A DNA stretch of 64,000 nt from Candidatus Symbiopectobacterium sp. 'North America' (lineage in GTDB: Bacteria > Pseudomonadota > Gammaproteobacteria > Enterobacterales > Enterobacteriaceae): contig NZ_PEHF01000017.1 in the NCBI RefSeq assembly GCF_015762685.1, forward strand, positions 1-64,000, written 5' to 3'. The position numbers were made by a program, and so were the translations under genes. Position 1 is the first letter of the stretch. The number at the start of each line of letters is the position of its first letter. Shown piece by piece: positions 33,831 through 44,904 of the stretch. The notes beneath the pieces were generated by a model. The model saw nothing but the letters and a program-made list of their open reading frames with translations. It was not told where the DNA came from and did no database searches.

Positions 33831-34946
33831 ATGGAACGGCAAGATGAATTCTGGATGGCGCGCGCGCTTGAATTGGCGCGGCGTGGGCGTTTCACTACGT
33901 CGCCAAACCCTAATGTTGGTTGTGTGATTGTGCGCGACGGTGAAATGGTCGGTGAGGGCTATCACCTGCGCGCCGGTGAACCGCATGCGGAAGTGCATGC
34001 GCTGCGCATGGCAGGTGAACAGGCCCGGGGAGCAACCTCCTATGTGACGCTGGAGCCGTGCAGTCACCATAGACTCACGCCACCCTGTGCGGATGCGCTG
34101 ATTGCGGCGGGTGTGGCGCGCGTCGTGGCGGCGATGCAAGATCCCAACCCTCAGGTGGCCGGGCGCGGTTTGCACCGTTTACAGCAGGCGGGTATCGCCG
34201 TCAGTCATGGCCTGATGATGCAAGATGCCGAGCAGCTCAATCTGGGTTTTCTGAAACGGATGCGCACCGGCGTTCCCTATGTCCGCCTTAAAGTGGCTGC
34301 TTCGCTGGATGGCCGCACGGCGATGGCGTCCGGAGAGAGCAAGTGGATCACCTCTCCCGAGGCGCGTCAGGATGTGCAACGCTTTCGCGCACAAAGCGCC
34401 GCTATCCTTAGCAGCAGTGCTACCGTGTTGACGGACGATCCGCTGTTGACGGTACGTTGGGAGACGTTGGATGCCGCTACGCAACAACAGCTTCCCGATG
34501 TAGCGCTTCCTCAACCCGTGCGTGTGATCGTCGACAGCCATGGGCGCGTAACGCCTCAGCATCAACTGGTCCATCAACCAGGACAAACCTGGCTGGCGAG
34601 TACCCAACCGAGCAATGACAGCGCATGGCCTGAAAGCGTGACACACCTTACTCTGCCCGCCCACGGTGGCGGCGTCGATTTGGTTGCGCTAATGATGACG
34701 CTCGGCAAGCGCCAGATTAATTCGGTTTGGGTTGAAGCTGGTGCTACGCTGGCAGGCGCGCTGTTGAATGCGGGCGTGGTCGATGAGCTGATCGTGTATA
34801 TGGCGCCGAAACTGTTAGGGCATGATGCCCGGGCCCTGTGTGTGTTGCCGGGGTTGACGCAGTTGGTGCAAGCGCCTTCATTTACGCTGACGGAGGTGTG
34901 CCAGATTGGCCCCGATCTCCGTCTGCGTTTGATACCGCAATCCTGA
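33831..34946 (+). CDS. ribD: Bifunctional riboflavin deaminase/reductase RibD
   Basis: Two steps of riboflavin synthesis: pyrimidine deamination then side-chain reduction. Start ATG 33831 gives MERQDEFWMARAL; an alternative ATG 33819 overlaps the nrdR stop. Zinc ligands His52 (HAEVHAL), Cys77 and Cys86, catalytic Glu54. The normally invariant CSHHGRTPPC reads CSHHRLTPPC at residues 77-86, changing Gly81-Arg82 to Arg-Leu beside the zinc site. The reductase domain is typical (SLDGRTAMASGESKWITS, VWVEAGATLAGALL). 371 residues. Frame intact; the deaminase half may be impaired. Confidence 0.94.
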   Translation: MERQDEFWMARALELARRGRFTTSPNPNVGCVIVRDGEMVGEGYHLRAGEPHAEVHALRMAGEQARGATSYVTLEPCSHHRLTPPCADALIAAGVARVVAAMQDPNPQVAGRGLHRLQQAGIAVSHGLMMQDAEQLNLGFLKRMRTGVPYVRLKVAASLDGRTAMASGESKWITSPEARQDVQRFRAQSAAILSSSATVLTDDPLLTVRWETLDAATQQQLPDVALPQPVRVIVDSHGRVTPQHQLVHQPGQTWLASTQPSNDSAWPESVTHLTLPAHGGGVDLVALMMTLGKRQINSVWVEAGATLAGALLNAGVVDELIVYMAPKLLGHDARALCVLPGLTQLVQAPSFTLTEVCQIGPDLRLRLIPQS

Positions 34947-35085
34947 CGTCGATATCCTGGGGTTTTGGTTTGCTCTGGCCTCTATGGGGTGTGGCAGACA
35001 AAACCGGATACGCCGTCACAAGAATGTGATAGAATCCGCCCCCATGCGGGGTAATTAGCATGCGATTATGATTATAAGGAACGCT

Positions 35086-35550
35086 ATGAACGTCATTGAA
35101 GGTGTTGTTGCCACCCCTGATGCCCGCGTCGCGATTGCGATTGCCCGTTTCAACAATTTTATCAACGATAGCCTACTGGAAGGCGCTATCGATGCGCTGA
35201 AACGTATTGGTCAGGTCAAAGATGAAAACATTACCGTCGTGTGGGTACCGGGTGCCTATGAGCTGCCGCTGACCGCGCGCGCGCTGGCAAAAAATGGCTA
35301 TGACGCCGTCGTGGCACTGGGAACGGTTATCCGTGGCGGTACTGCGCATTTTGAATATGTTGCGGGTGAGTGCAGCTCCGGGTTGGCTCATGTTGCCATG
35401 AACAGCGATATTCCTGTGACGTTTGGCGTTTTGACGACAGAAAGCATCGAGCAGGCGATTGAACGCGCTGGTACCAAAGCGGGCAATAAGGGTGCAGAAG
35501 CTGCGCTGACCGCGCTGGAAATGATTAACGTATTGAAAGATATCAAATAA
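35086..35550 (+). CDS. ribH: 6,7-dimethyl-8-ribityllumazine synthase RibH
   Basis: Penultimate riboflavin enzyme forming icosahedral 60-mers (called ribE in E. coli). ATG 35086 follows AAGGA; 154 residues beginning [17 protein letters not shown]. Substrate motifs [33 protein letters not shown] and [16 protein letters not shown] all match. E. coli-like AGGASNG reads AGECSSG, a mild difference. Intact. Confidence 0.97.
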   Translation: MNVIEGVVATPDARVAIAIARFNNFINDSLLEGAIDALKRIGQVKDENITVVWVPGAYELPLTARALAKNGYDAVVALGTVIRGGTAHFEYVAGECSSGLAHVAMNSDIPVTFGVLTTESIEQAIERAGTKAGNKGAEAALTALEMINVLKDIK

Positions 35551-35574
35551 GTTTGATTGAGAAAGGGGTATTCC

Positions 35575-35994
35575 GTGAAACCTGCTGCTCGTCGCCGCGC
35601 TCGTGAATGTGCGGTTCAAGCGCTGTATTCCTGGCAATTGTCAAAGAATGACATTGCCGATATTGAACTGCAATTCCTGAGTGAGCAGGATGTCAAAGAT
35701 GTCGACATCAGCTACTTTCGTGAGTTGCTGGCGGGCGTCGCCATACAGGCAGAAAAACTGGATGCATTGATGGCACCCTACCTGTCACGTCAGCTCGAAG
35801 AGTTGGGGCAGGTGGAGCGCGCCGTGCTGCGTATTGCACTGTTCGAACTGAGCAAGCGCGACGACGTCCCTTATAAGGTTGCCATCAACGAAGGCATTGA
35901 ACTGGCGAAAGTGTTCGGTGCGGAAGATAGCCACAAGTTTGTCAACGGCGTATTGGATAAAGTCGCTCCTACGGTGCGCCAAACCAAGAAGTAA
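35575..35994 (+). CDS. nusB: Transcription antitermination factor NusB
   Basis: RNA-binding factor that with NusE binds boxA for rRNA antitermination. GTG 35575 start with GAAAGGGG upstream, giving [21 protein letters not shown]; 139 residues, all helical. [13 protein letters not shown] and [12 protein letters not shown] are signature stretches. A perfect inverted repeat GGGCCGG/CCGGCCC at 36001-36018 follows without a T-run. Intact. Confidence 0.97.
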   Translation: MKPAARRRARECAVQALYSWQLSKNDIADIELQFLSEQDVKDVDISYFRELLAGVAIQAEKLDALMAPYLSRQLEELGQVERAVLRIALFELSKRDDVPYKVAINEGIELAKVFGAEDSHKFVNGVLDKVAPTVRQTKK

Positions 35995-36048
35995 CGCTCA
36001 GGGCCGGAATACCGGCCCTGTTCGCGATTGTTTTTGACGGAAACGGTT

Positions 36049-37038
36049 ATGATTTACGGTGAGTTTGATCTGATTGCCCGCTATTTCAATCGTGCGAACG
36101 CCTACAAGGCGGGAAATCCGCGCCGTGATGTGGAATTGGGGATTGGCGACGATTGTGCGTTGCTCACAGTGGCAGAAAAGCAGCTTTTAGCCGTCAGTAC
36201 CGACACGCTGGTGTCTGGTGTGCATTTCCTACCGACTATCGATCCTGCTGATTTGGGTTACAAATCGCTGGCCGTTAATTTAAGCGATCTGGCTGCCATG
36301 GGGGCCGATCCCGCTTGGCTCTCTCTCGCCATTACCTTGCCCGAAATCAACAGCGCGTGGTTGGCAGCCTACAGCGATAGCCTGTTCACGCTGCTGGATT
36401 ACTATGGCATGCAGCTGATTGGCGGCGATACCACGCGCGGTCCGCTGAGCCTTACGTTGACTATTCACGGGCTGGTTCCTGCTGGTCGTGCGCTCACTCG
36501 TGCCGGTGCCCGCATTGGCGATTGGATCTACGTGACCGGAACGCTGGGTGACAGCGCCGCAGGGCTGGCGATTTTGCAACAACGTTTGCAGGTGAGTGAC
36601 AGCGCGGCGCGTCAGTCATTGGTGCAACGCCATTTGCGTCCGCAGCCACGCATTCTGCAAGGTCAGGCGTTGCGCACGCTTGCCAGCACGGCTATCGATC
36701 TGTCGGATGGGCTGATCTCGGATTTACGCCATATTTTGGCCGCAAGTGATTGTGGTGCGCGCGTGCAGCTTGATGCTATTCCTTATTCATCGGCAATGAT
36801 GCAACACGTTGAGCCCGATCAGGCGCTGCGTTGGGCGCTGTCTGGCGGGGAAGATTATGAACTGTGCTTTACCGTGCCGGAAATTAATCGCGGGGCGATC
36901 GACATGGCGCTGGGCCAACTTGGGGTGGGCTACACTTGCATTGGTCAGATAGCACCGTCGTCCGAGGGGCTACGCTTTTTCCGTGGTGATAACGCAGTGG
37001 AACTGAACTGGAAAGGCTATGACCACTTCAGCCAATGA
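36049..37038 (+). CDS. thiL: Thiamine-monophosphate kinase ThiL
   Basis: Makes thiamine diphosphate from the monophosphate. ATG 36049 start, 329 residues. Metal and nucleotide motifs: [46 protein letters not shown] and [11 protein letters not shown]. Its end overlaps the start of pgpA by 20 bases, so the two are translationally coupled. Intact. Confidence 0.96.
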   Translation: MIYGEFDLIARYFNRANAYKAGNPRRDVELGIGDDCALLTVAEKQLLAVSTDTLVSGVHFLPTIDPADLGYKSLAVNLSDLAAMGADPAWLSLAITLPEINSAWLAAYSDSLFTLLDYYGMQLIGGDTTRGPLSLTLTIHGLVPAGRALTRAGARIGDWIYVTGTLGDSAAGLAILQQRLQVSDSAARQSLVQRHLRPQPRILQGQALRTLASTAIDLSDGLISDLRHILAASDCGARVQLDAIPYSSAMMQHVEPDQALRWALSGGEDYELCFTVPEINRGAIDMALGQLGVGYTCIGQIAPSSEGLRFFRGDNAVELNWKGYDHFSQ

Positions 37039-37540
37039 CCGAGAAGCCAAGCGCGCCGCTAAGCAGCGCTTGCGCCTGAGCAATCCCTGGCATCTGCTGG
37101 CAACCGGGTTTGGCAGTGGTCTTTCACCCTGGATGCCGGGTACGGCGGGATCGCTGGCGGCGATCCCCGTGTGGTATCTGCTCTCCTTCCTGCCCTGGCA
37201 ACTGTATTCGCTGACTATCATGTTCAGCATTTGCATCGGCGTTTACCTGTGTCATCAAACGGCCAAAGACATGGGCGTGCACGATCACGGCAGCATCGTC
37301 TGGGATGAATTTGTCGGGATGTGGATCACGTTGATGGCGATCCCGGATGAACAGTGGCAGTGGGTGCTGGCCGGGTTTGTGGTGTTTCGTGTTCTGGATA
37401 TTTTCAAACCCTGGCCGATACGCTGGTTCGATCGCAACGTGCACGGCGGCATGGGTATCATGATTGACGATATTGTGGCTGGGGTTATCTCTGCGGGCAT
37501 TATCTACTGGATTTGGCACCACTGGCCGCTATTTTCTTAA
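37019..37540 (+). CDS. pgpA: Phosphatidylglycerophosphatase A PgpA
   Basis: Membrane phosphatase in phosphatidylglycerol synthesis. 173 residues; the cytoplasmic motif [10 protein letters not shown] at 42-51 and the conserved acidic segments [10 protein letters not shown] and MIDDIVAGV surround four hydrophobic stretches. It ends the nrdR-pgpA run. A GC-rich hairpin GACCGGGGC/GCCCCGGTC at 37559-37580 separates it from convergent dxs. Confidence 0.95.
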   Translation: MTTSANDREAKRAAKQRLRLSNPWHLLATGFGSGLSPWMPGTAGSLAAIPVWYLLSFLPWQLYSLTIMFSICIGVYLCHQTAKDMGVHDHGSIVWDEFVGMWITLMAIPDEQWQWVLAGFVVFRVLDIFKPWPIRWFDRNVHGGMGIMIDDIVAGVISAGIIYWIWHHWPLFS

Positions 37541-37590
37541 ACGGAATGCGCAGTGGCTGACCGGGGCGGCAGCCCCGGTCGAAACAACTA

Positions 37591-39453
37591 TCATTGCAGC
37601 CATTCATCAATGCGACGTTCGATGCCCGCTGCATCCAACCCCAAGTCGTGGCGTACTTCTTCCTGAGTCCCTTGGGGAATAAAGCTGTCCGGCAACCCCA
37701 GATTTAACACCAGAATGCCCAGACGCTGCGCCATCACCACTTCATTAACGCCGCTGCCCGCACCGCCCATCAATGCATTCTCTTCCAGCGTTACCAGCAG
37801 ATCGTGGTTTTTTGCCAGTTCAGCGATCAGTGCTTCATCCAGCGGTTTGACGAAGCGCATGTCGACCAATGTCGCATTGCGCTTTTCGGCAACCTGCTGT
37901 GCTTCTGGCAGCAGTGTGCCGAAATTGAGGATGGCGACTTTCTCGCCCGTGCGTCGTACCACCCCTTTACCGATCGGCAATTCCTGCAACGGCTCAAGCG
38001 TGGCACCGGTACCGGTACCGCGTGGGTAACGCACGGCGCAAGGGCCGTCTTGATAACGGTAGCCGGTAAACAACATCTGGCGACATTCGTTCTCATCGCT
38101 CGGGGCCATGATAATCAGATCGGGAATGCAATGCAGGAAGGACAAATCAAACGCCCCCTGATGCGTTTGGCCGTCCGCACCCACAATACCGCCGCGATCG
38201 ATAGCGAACAGCACCGGCAGGTTCTGAATGGCGACGTCGTGAATCACCTGATCGTAGGCGCGCTGCAAAAAGGTGGAGTAGATCGCCACCACCGGTTTGT
38301 ACCCGCCCAGCGCCAAGCCGGCGGCAAAGGTGACGGCGTGCTGCTCGGCAATGGCAACATCGAAATATTGCTGCGGATAGTCGCGTGAGAAGCGCACCAT
38401 GCCAGAGCCTTCGCGCATGGCTGGCGTTACTGCCATCAGCTTGCTGTCTTTGGCGGCGATTTCACACAGCCAATCACCGAAAATGGCCGAGTAGCTGGGA
38501 AGGCTCGCCTTGCTTTTGGGCAAGGTGCCGCTGGCCGGATCAAATTTGGGCACGGCATGCCAACTGATAGGATCTTGCTCTGCGGGCGCATAACCACGGC
38601 CTTTTTTGGTCATGATATGCAGCAGTTGCGGGCCTTTCAGGCTACGCATGTTTTTCAGGGTTTGCGCCAGCCCGACCACATCATGACCGTCGACCGGGCC
38701 GATGTAGTTAAAGCCGAGTTCTTCAAACAGCGTTCCGGGTACCACCATGCCTTTCAGGTGCTCTTCCGTGCGTTTGACCAGCTCTTTGATGGGCGGAATG
38801 CCAGACAGCACCTTCTTACCGCCTTCGCGCAGGGTGGAGTAGAGTTTGCCGGACAACAGTTGCGCCAGGTGATTGTTGAGCGCACCGACGTTCTCGGAAA
38901 TGGACATCTCATTGTCGTTCAACACCACCAGCAGATCGGAACGGATATCGCCCGCGTGGTTCATGGCTTCAAATGCCATTCCCGCGGTCAGTGCGCCGTC
39001 GCCGATAACGCACACGGTACGGCGTCCTTTGCCTTCGCGTTCGGCGGCAACCGCCATGCCCAGCCCGGCGCTGATCGACGTGGATGAGTGACCGACGCTT
39101 AACACATCGTATTCACTCTCGCCGCGCCAGGGGAACGGATGCAGGCCGCCTTTTTGTCGGATGGTGGCAATGCGATCGCGGCGACCGGTGATGATTTTGT
39201 GAGGATAGGCTTGATGGCCGACATCCCACACCAGATGGTCAAATGGCGTGTTGTAGACATAGTGCAGCGCCACGGTGAGTTCAACGGTGCCGAGCCCTGA
39301 CGCAAAGTGGCCGCTGGAGCGGCTAACGCTGTCCAGCAGATATTGACGAAGTTCATCGCACAGTTTAGGCAGGCTGTCACGCGGCAGCATGCGCAGTTCG
39401 TCAGGTGTTTCCACTAAAGCCAGTGTAGGGTACTTTGCAATATCAAAACTCAT
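37591..39453 (-). CDS. dxs: 1-deoxy-D-xylulose-5-phosphate synthase Dxs
   Basis: First enzyme of the MEP isoprenoid pathway, also feeding thiamine and pyridoxal. 620 residues, exactly the usual length. Thiamine-diphosphate motif [15 protein letters not shown] near residue 154, conserved His in [12 protein letters not shown], and catalytic Glu in [15 protein letters not shown]. Intact. Last gene of xseB-ispA-dxs. Confidence 0.97.
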   Translation of the reverse strand: MSFDIAKYPTLALVETPDELRMLPRDSLPKLCDELRQYLLDSVSRSSGHFASGLGTVELTVALHYVYNTPFDHLVWDVGHQAYPHKIITGRRDRIATIRQKGGLHPFPWRGESEYDVLSVGHSSTSISAGLGMAVAAEREGKGRRTVCVIGDGALTAGMAFEAMNHAGDIRSDLLVVLNDNEMSISENVGALNNHLAQLLSGKLYSTLREGGKKVLSGIPPIKELVKRTEEHLKGMVVPGTLFEELGFNYIGPVDGHDVVGLAQTLKNMRSLKGPQLLHIMTKKGRGYAPAEQDPISWHAVPKFDPASGTLPKSKASLPSYSAIFGDWLCEIAAKDSKLMAVTPAMREGSGMVRFSRDYPQQYFDVAIAEQHAVTFAAGLALGGYKPVVAIYSTFLQRAYDQVIHDVAIQNLPVLFAIDRGGIVGADGQTHQGAFDLSFLHCIPDLIIMAPSDENECRQMLFTGYRYQDGPCAVRYPRGTGTGATLEPLQELPIGKGVVRRTGEKVAILNFGTLLPEAQQVAEKRNATLVDMRFVKPLDEALIAELAKNHDLLVTLEENALMGGAGSGVNEVVMAQRLGILVLNLGLPDSFIPQGTQEEVRHDLGLDAAGIERRIDEWLQ

Positions 39454-39565
39454 TTGCGACTCATTCTGAGGTGTAATCCCCGTTCTCTCTCAAGCGGCGA
39501 ATGGAGTGCCCATCCGGGCGTTGCTACCGTGCGACACGCTTGAAATTCACTGGGTGATGTTGAAA

Positions 39566-40477
39566 TTATTTATCTCGTTCGACAATATAATTCGCCAATG
39601 CCCGTAGTACCGTGGTATCGAGCGGCGTTGCGCTGGCCGCTTGCAGTTCATCCAATGCTGCCAGTGATTCCTGATAGAGATCCCACGCCTTTGCCCGTGC
39701 ACTGTCAAGCCCGAGGAAGCCGGGATAGGTGCTTTTGCCCAGTTGCTGATCGGCCCCTTGTCGCTTGCCGGTGGTGTCGCTGTCACCAACCACATCAAGG
39801 ATGTCATCCTGAACCTGAAAAGCCAGGCCGATGGCATTGGCATAGCGATCGAGGTGTGGCAATGCTGCCCGACCTGAAGTACCAGCGCTGAGCGCGCCGA
39901 GCCTGACTGCTGTGCGAATCAATGCGCCGGTTTTGTGGCGATGAATTTGCTCCAGCGCGGTGAGATCGACTTGCTTACCCTCTGCCGCCAAATCCAGCGC
40001 TTGCCCGCCGCACATGCCTGCCACGCCGCTGGCGTACGCCAGTTCTGCAACCATTGAGAGGCGATCGCGGTCGCTGACTTCCGGCATGGAGCCGTCAGCC
40101 AGAATGGAAAAGGCTAACGTTTGAAGCGCATCCCCAGCCAGAACCGCAGTGGCTTCGCCAAATTTAATGTGACAGGTCGGTTGACCACGGCGCAGATCAT
40201 CATCGTCCATGGCAGGCAAATCGTCATGAATCAGCGAATAGGCGTGGATAGATTCCACTGCGGCAGCCGGCGTATCCAGGCTGCTCAGGGGAATGCCGAA
40301 AAGTTGCCCGGTGGTATAAACCAAAAAAGGGCGAAGGCGTTTGCCTCCCAGCAGCGCACCGTAGGCCATGGCGTCAACCAGCGGACTGCTCTGAAACGGC
40401 AAGTCGGTGATAAAACGGTTCAATGCCTGATTAACGCGATCGGCATGGGCGCGTAATTGCTCAGCGAATTCCGTCAT
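39566..40477 (-). CDS. ispA: Farnesyl diphosphate synthase IspA
   Basis: Condenses IPP with DMAPP and GPP. 303 residues. First aspartate-rich motif [14 protein letters not shown] at 85-98, second [13 protein letters not shown] near 231, and [11 protein letters not shown] near 44. Its ATG overlaps the xseB stop as ATGA. Intact. Confidence 0.97.
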   Translation of the reverse strand: MTEFAEQLRAHADRVNQALNRFITDLPFQSSPLVDAMAYGALLGGKRLRPFLVYTTGQLFGIPLSSLDTPAAAVESIHAYSLIHDDLPAMDDDDLRRGQPTCHIKFGEATAVLAGDALQTLAFSILADGSMPEVSDRDRLSMVAELAYASGVAGMCGGQALDLAAEGKQVDLTALEQIHRHKTGALIRTAVRLGALSAGTSGRAALPHLDRYANAIGLAFQVQDDILDVVGDSDTTGKRQGADQQLGKSTYPGFLGLDSARAKAWDLYQESLAALDELQAASATPLDTTVLRALANYIVERDK

Positions 40478-40782
40478 AGTGGTTTACTGTTCGGGGTTGT
40501 CGTGCCCTGAGCGAAAGGGGACAGCGCGGCATCCGGTTCATCGCTTAGCAGGATTTGTACGCGTTGCTCTGCTTGTTGCAACTGCAACTGTCCCTGACGC
40601 GCCAACTGAATGCCATTTTCAAAAGCGCTCAGTGCGGCTTCCAGCGGCAAATCGCCCGACTCAAGGCGGGTGACAATATGTTCCAACTGTTGCAGCGCAT
40701 CTTCAAAACTCAGCGCTGAGTCAGTGGTGTTCAGCGTTTCGCTGTTTGCCTCCGAGTGAGGCGACGTTTTTTTTGCAGGCAT
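40474..40782 (-). CDS. xseB: Exonuclease VII small subunit XseB
   Basis: Small subunit of the single-strand exonuclease. 102 residues; the conserved helical core is [19 protein letters not shown] then [21 protein letters not shown]. The family usually has about 80 residues; here a polar N-terminal extension of about 13 residues ([15 protein letters not shown]) and a longer tail are present. The start could be internal, but no better ATG lies before the core. Intact. Confidence 0.93.
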   Translation of the reverse strand: MPAKKTSPHSEANSETLNTTDSALSFEDALQQLEHIVTRLESGDLPLEAALSAFENGIQLARQGQLQLQQAEQRVQILLSDEPDAALSPFAQGTTTPNSKPL

Positions 40783-41026
40783 GACCTATTTTACATCCTG
40801 ATCGCTAAGTTATGCTGTTCTTTTAGTGTCGTTAATCATTACTGTTCGCTACTGGCCCATCGCACAGATAAGCATATCCTTCCTGCGCGCAGTGTGCGAG
40901 AAGATGATATACTCCGCGCCCTGGATGCTATTGATAAAATCACCCCATGGAACGAGTTTACCGATAACGTGAATGTAGCACTCGGGTTAACACATACGCC
41001 TATTTGACCAAGTAACGACAGCCATC

Positions 41027-42475
41027 ATGAAGTTTATCATTAAATTGTTCCCGGAAATCACCATCAAGAGTCAATCTGTGCGGTTGCGCTTTATTAAGAT
41101 ACTTACCGGTAACATTCGTAACGTGCTTAAGCAGTATGACGACCAACTGGCCGTCGTCCGTCATTGGGATCATATCGAAGTCCGCGCTAAAGAGGAAAGC
41201 CAACGCGAAGAGATTCGCGATGCGTTAACCCATATTCCCGGCATTCATCATATTCTGGACGTTGAAGACCACGCTTACACCGACGTGCACGACATTTTTG
41301 AACAAACGTTGGCGCTGTATCGTCCGCAGTTGGAAGGGAAAAGCTTCTGTGTACGCGTGAAACGGCGCGGCAAGCACGACTTCTCATCGCAGGATGTGGA
41401 ACGTTATGTGGGCGGTGGACTTAATCAGCACATCGACAGTGCGCACGTTAACCTTACCACGCCGCAGGTCACGGTTCATCTGGAGATTGAACAAGATCTT
41501 TTGCTGCTGATTAAAGGGCGTTATGAAGGCATCGGTGGTTTCCCTATCGGTACGCAAGAAGATGTACTGTCACTGATTTCCGGCGGGTTCGATTCTGGCG
41601 TGTCCAGCTATATGCTCATCCGCCGTGGCTGTCGCGTGCACTACTGCTTTTTCAATCTGGGCGGCGCAGTGCATGAAATTGGTGTTAAACAGGTCGCACA
41701 CTATTTGTGGAAACGCTTTGGCAGTTCGCATCGAGTGCGCTTTGTTGCTATCGATTTTGAACCCGTGGTGGGCGAGATCCTGGAAAAAGTGGATGACGGC
41801 CAGATGGGCGTGGTGCTTAAACGCATGATGGTGCGTGCCGCATCGCGCATTGTGGAGCGTTATGGCGTTCAGGCGTTGGTAACCGGGGAAGCGTTAGGGC
41901 AGGTTTCCAGCCAAACGTTGACCAACCTGCGTCTCATCGATAATGCCTCGGATACGCTGATTCTGCGCCCGCTGATTTCACACGATAAAGAGCACATCAT
42001 CAAGCTGGCGCGCCATTTAGGCACGGAAGATTTTGCCAAAACCATGCCTGAGTATTGCGGGGTCATTTCCAAAAGCCCAACAGTAAAAGCGGTCAAATCC
42101 AAAATCGAAGAGGAAGAAGGTAAGTTCGATTTTGAGATTCTGGACCGGGTGGTCTTTGAAGCGCGCAATATAGATATCCGCGATATCGCCACCCAGACCT
42201 CGCAAGAGATAACGGAAGTTGAAACCGTGGCATCGCTTTCTGCTGACGATATTCTGCTGGATATTCGCTCGGTGGATGAGCAAGACGATCGTCCGCTTGC
42301 GCTCACCGGTGTTGAAATCAAATCGCTGCCGTTCTACAAGCTCAGCACCCAGTTTGGCGATCTTGATCAGGGTAAGACCTATCTGCTGTACTGTGAACGC
42401 GGTGTGATGAGCCGTTTGCAGGCGCTGTATCTGCGTGAGCAGGGGTTCACTAACGTGAAGGTCTATCGGCCTTAA
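41027..42475 (+). CDS. thiI: tRNA 4-thiouridine synthase / thiamine sulfur carrier ThiI
   Basis: Adenylates U8 of tRNA and transfers sulfur, and supplies sulfur for the thiamine thiazole. 482 residues. N-terminal ferredoxin-like and THUMP domains, PP-loop [10 protein letters not shown] near residue 186, Cys in MPEYCGVIS and catalytic rhodanese Cys in [10 protein letters not shown]. Intact. An inverted repeat CATCCTCCGC/GCGGAGGATG follows at 42488-42511. The divergent gap 40783-41026 to xseB has no gene. Confidence 0.97.
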   Translation: MKFIIKLFPEITIKSQSVRLRFIKILTGNIRNVLKQYDDQLAVVRHWDHIEVRAKEESQREEIRDALTHIPGIHHILDVEDHAYTDVHDIFEQTLALYRPQLEGKSFCVRVKRRGKHDFSSQDVERYVGGGLNQHIDSAHVNLTTPQVTVHLEIEQDLLLLIKGRYEGIGGFPIGTQEDVLSLISGGFDSGVSSYMLIRRGCRVHYCFFNLGGAVHEIGVKQVAHYLWKRFGSSHRVRFVAIDFEPVVGEILEKVDDGQMGVVLKRMMVRAASRIVERYGVQALVTGEALGQVSSQTLTNLRLIDNASDTLILRPLISHDKEHIIKLARHLGTEDFAKTMPEYCGVISKSPTVKAVKSKIEEEEGKFDFEILDRVVFEARNIDIRDIATQTSQEITEVETVASLSADDILLDIRSVDEQDDRPLALTGVEIKSLPFYKLSTQFGDLDQGKTYLLYCERGVMSRLQALYLREQGFTNVKVYRP

Positions 42476-42528
42476 TCTCTGTGCATCATCCTCCGCGTGT
42501 GCGGAGGATGAATGACTCATTGGCTTTC

Positions 42529-42813
42529 TTACAACCGTTTTACTGCATCGCGATAGGCGACAGAACGCTCCCGCTTTCCGATCGCGACCACATACACAGT
42601 GACAACATCGTCCTTGACCTGATAAATCATTCTGTAGCTTGAACTGAGTAGTTTTATTTTATAACAGTTGGGCAGTTCTCTTAATCTGTTTGATGCTACG
42701 TGTGGATTCTGAAGAATCTCAGCCAGTTTCTTTTTGAATTGTTCTCTGACGTTTGAACCTAACTTTCGCCATTCTCTGAGTGCATTAGCATCAAAATCCA
42801 AAGAGTAAGTCAT
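42529..42813 (-). CDS. RelE/ParE-family toxin
   Basis: Probable mRNA interferase of a type II toxin-antitoxin pair. 94 residues with the RelE fold pattern: LDFDANALREWRKLGSNVRE, RELPNCYKIKL, then the active strands SSYRMIYQVKDD and VYVVAIGKRERSVAY with the basic residues expected of a ribosome-dependent nuclease. AAGGAAA lies before the ATG. It follows the antitoxin by 45 bases. Both genes look intact, in a region where many chromosomal genes are not. Confidence 0.88.
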   Translation of the reverse strand: MTYSLDFDANALREWRKLGSNVREQFKKKLAEILQNPHVASNRLRELPNCYKIKLLSSSYRMIYQVKDDVVTVYVVAIGKRERSVAYRDAVKRL

Positions 42814-42858
42814 TAAAATTTCCTTTTAAATGACGTTATCTATCAATCTATTTCCTGC

Positions 42859-43098
42859 TTATAAGTCTTCAAGCGTCACTCTTACAGGCTGAGGGTTTTT
42901 CAGCCGTTGACGAGCAACTTCAATCAATGCAGCATCTTCATCGCTTAGCAGAACCTGGCGGAAGGGTAGTCGCTCGTTGGTGGCAACGTATTCCAGCGTT
43001 TGACGCAGTAGCTCAGATGGCGTCATCCCCAGTTTTTCCAAGACACTAAAGGACCGTGCTTTAAGCTCGTCATCGATACGAATATTCAAGTGTCCCAT
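42859..43098 (-). CDS. RelB/DinJ-family antitoxin
   Basis: Ribbon-helix-helix antitoxin that neutralises the downstream RelE-like toxin and autoregulates the pair. I use ATG 43098 (AAAGGAGA upstream), giving MGHLNIRIDDELKARSFSVL, a typical RHH strand and helix; an upstream ATG 43116 would add six residues. The helix-turn GMTPSELLRQTLEYV and a charged C-terminal tail fit DinJ/RelB. About 79 residues. Confidence 0.87.
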   Translation of the reverse strand: MGHLNIRIDDELKARSFSVLEKLGMTPSELLRQTLEYVATNERLPFRQVLLSDEDAALIEVARQRLKNPQPVRVTLEDL

Positions 43099-43122
43099 GA
43101 TGTCTCCTTTTAGCATGATAGC

Positions 43123-43164
43123 ATGCCATTACTAGTATAATTACTTTTGTGATGGCATTATGGC
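43123..43164. promoter_or_regulatory. Candidate operator of the toxin-antitoxin pair
   Basis: Inverted repeat ATGCCAT (43123-43129) and ATGGCAT (43152-43158), plus a further ATGGC at 43160-43164, lie just upstream of the antitoxin. The minus-strand sequence between them contains TATACT as a possible -10. Operators of RHH antitoxins commonly overlap the promoter like this. Confidence 0.45.
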
Positions 43165-43212
43165 AAATTCTCTTCAGGTCATCAACCCTGATAACCTGAT
43201 GGGGCATAGGCA

Positions 43213-43803
43213 TCACTCCCGATAATCATAAATGCCCGGTGGCAGCACCAACTGCGCTGCCACCTCTGCCGCTTTGGCACGCCCGGACAGTAAGTCAATC
43301 AGCTTCAAGGCGAAATCCATGCTGGTGCCGGGGCCCTGGCTGGTCAGCAGATTAACGCGTGGATCGAATACCACGCGCTTATCCATCCATTTTTCTGGCG
43401 CGATTTTTTCTTTTAGCGTGGGGTATCCAGTCATGTTGCCGACTGGAAACAGCTGGTGGTGTTCCAGCACCAGTGCAGGAACGGCACAGATGTCGGCCAC
43501 GATTTTCCCTTCCTGATGCTTTTGGCGAATACATTCCACCAGTAACGGGCTGTCGCGAAAGCATTCTGCCCCTTTGACACCGCCCGGTAACACGATGGCG
43601 TCGAACGGGTTATCTGCAACAGAAACCAGCGGTGCATCCGCAACTAATCTTGCGCCACGCGAGCAGGTTACTGTTGTTGCGCCGTCGCTGGCGACGCTGG
43701 CTACCGTGACTGCAATACCGGCGCGTACCAGCAGGTCGAACGTGGTGACGGCCTCGGTTTCTTCGCTACCAGGAGCCAGACAGATGAGTACCGATGCGGT
43801 CAT
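43213..43803 (-). CDS. yajL: DJ-1/PfpI-family chaperone YajL
   Basis: DJ-1 superfamily protein implicated in oxidative stress and protein/DNA deglycation. 196 residues; oxidation-sensitive Cys106 at the nucleophile elbow [14 protein letters not shown], Glu15 in [11 protein letters not shown]. Start overlaps the panE end by 38 bases. Intact. Confidence 0.95.
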   Translation of the reverse strand: MTASVLICLAPGSEETEAVTTFDLLVRAGIAVTVASVASDGATTVTCSRGARLVADAPLVSVADNPFDAIVLPGGVKGAECFRDSPLLVECIRQKHQEGKIVADICAVPALVLEHHQLFPVGNMTGYPTLKEKIAPEKWMDKRVVFDPRVNLLTSQGPGTSMDFALKLIDLLSGRAKAAEVAAQLVLPPGIYDYRE

Positions 43804-44694
43804 ATTCGCTTTCCTTTAGCTTAATCATTTCAAATAAACGGCTGTTTTCCGGCAGCGTTAACCCGTGGGCACGGGCCCGTTGCAGCAGATAGCCGGTAAT
43901 ATAGTCAATCTCGGTATGACGCTGGGCACGGATATCTTGCAGCATGGAGGAGGTGTTTTTTGCGGTATTCTGAATCAATTGCTCCACGTACAGTTTCACC
44001 TGCTCCAGCGAATCGGGGTGGCCTTCACGCTCCATGACGCGCACGATCTCCTGACACAGCAGATCTATTTGCTCGGGATAAGCGCTTAACGCCCCATTTT
44101 TACAGTTATAGAGCACGGTTAACGGATTGATTACACAGTTTGCTGCCAGCTTACGCCAGCACGTCACGGCAATATTATTGTACCAGGCGACATCCGGCAG
44201 CGCCTGATGCAGCAATGCAGCCAGCGCAGAGTGCGTATCGCTGTGAGGAACCGCGCCACGGCTGTTGCCGCTGGTAATGGCACCAATGTGCGTGGTTCCT
44301 CCGGCAACGTGCACCACCAGCGTCGCATCGCGTCGTGCGGCGTGACGCCTTGTAACAACGGTTGGGTCAATACCGGCAACTCTTCCCGGGTGCCCATGCC
44401 ATTGTGCAACAACAAAATGGTACAGTCGGGGGTGATAGTTGGTAATAAGGCGCTGACGGCATCGGAAACCTGCCAGGCTTTAAGGGTTACCAACAGCAGT
44501 TTGCTCTGCATCAGGTGCTCGGGATCGTTTGTCGGCAGCATCAGATTGCACAGTTTTCCGTCCAGCATTTGTACGTTTACAGCACAGTACGGAGCGGGGA
44601 AACGCATCCATCCCTGAACGTCGTGGCCTTGCTGATGTAATGCGGCAAGCCAAAGCTGACCCAGTGCGCCGCAACCCAGCACGGTAATTTTCAT
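43766..44694 (-). pseudogene. panE: 2-dehydropantoate 2-reductase PanE, frameshift
   Basis: NADPH-dependent ketopantoate reduction in pantothenate and CoA synthesis. Rossmann start [15 protein letters not shown], then [12 protein letters not shown] is normal up to QPLLQGVTP. At about 44336-44345 several bases (about 7, encoding THA) are missing, and homology [26 protein letters not shown] and RHTEIDYITG continues in another frame to 43766. The catalytic Lys region (WRKLAANC) is thus out of frame. IlvC can replace PanE in enterobacteria, so loss may be tolerated. Confidence 0.93.
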
Positions 44695-44904
44695 CTGAGG
44701 TTTCCTTTATCGATGCGCGTGGCACGCAGTGTGACGGCGGCGGTTATCTTTTGGTTGATTCATTCTGCCTGACAACTACGTATTATGGCGCGTGAGAAAG
44801 GGACTGCAAGCGCCAAGGCAGGCGGATGTTGTTTCTCTGCGGGGAACAGGTATCATGCATGCCACATAACCCTATTCCTACTCATAAATCAGGGAGAATT
44901 GATT

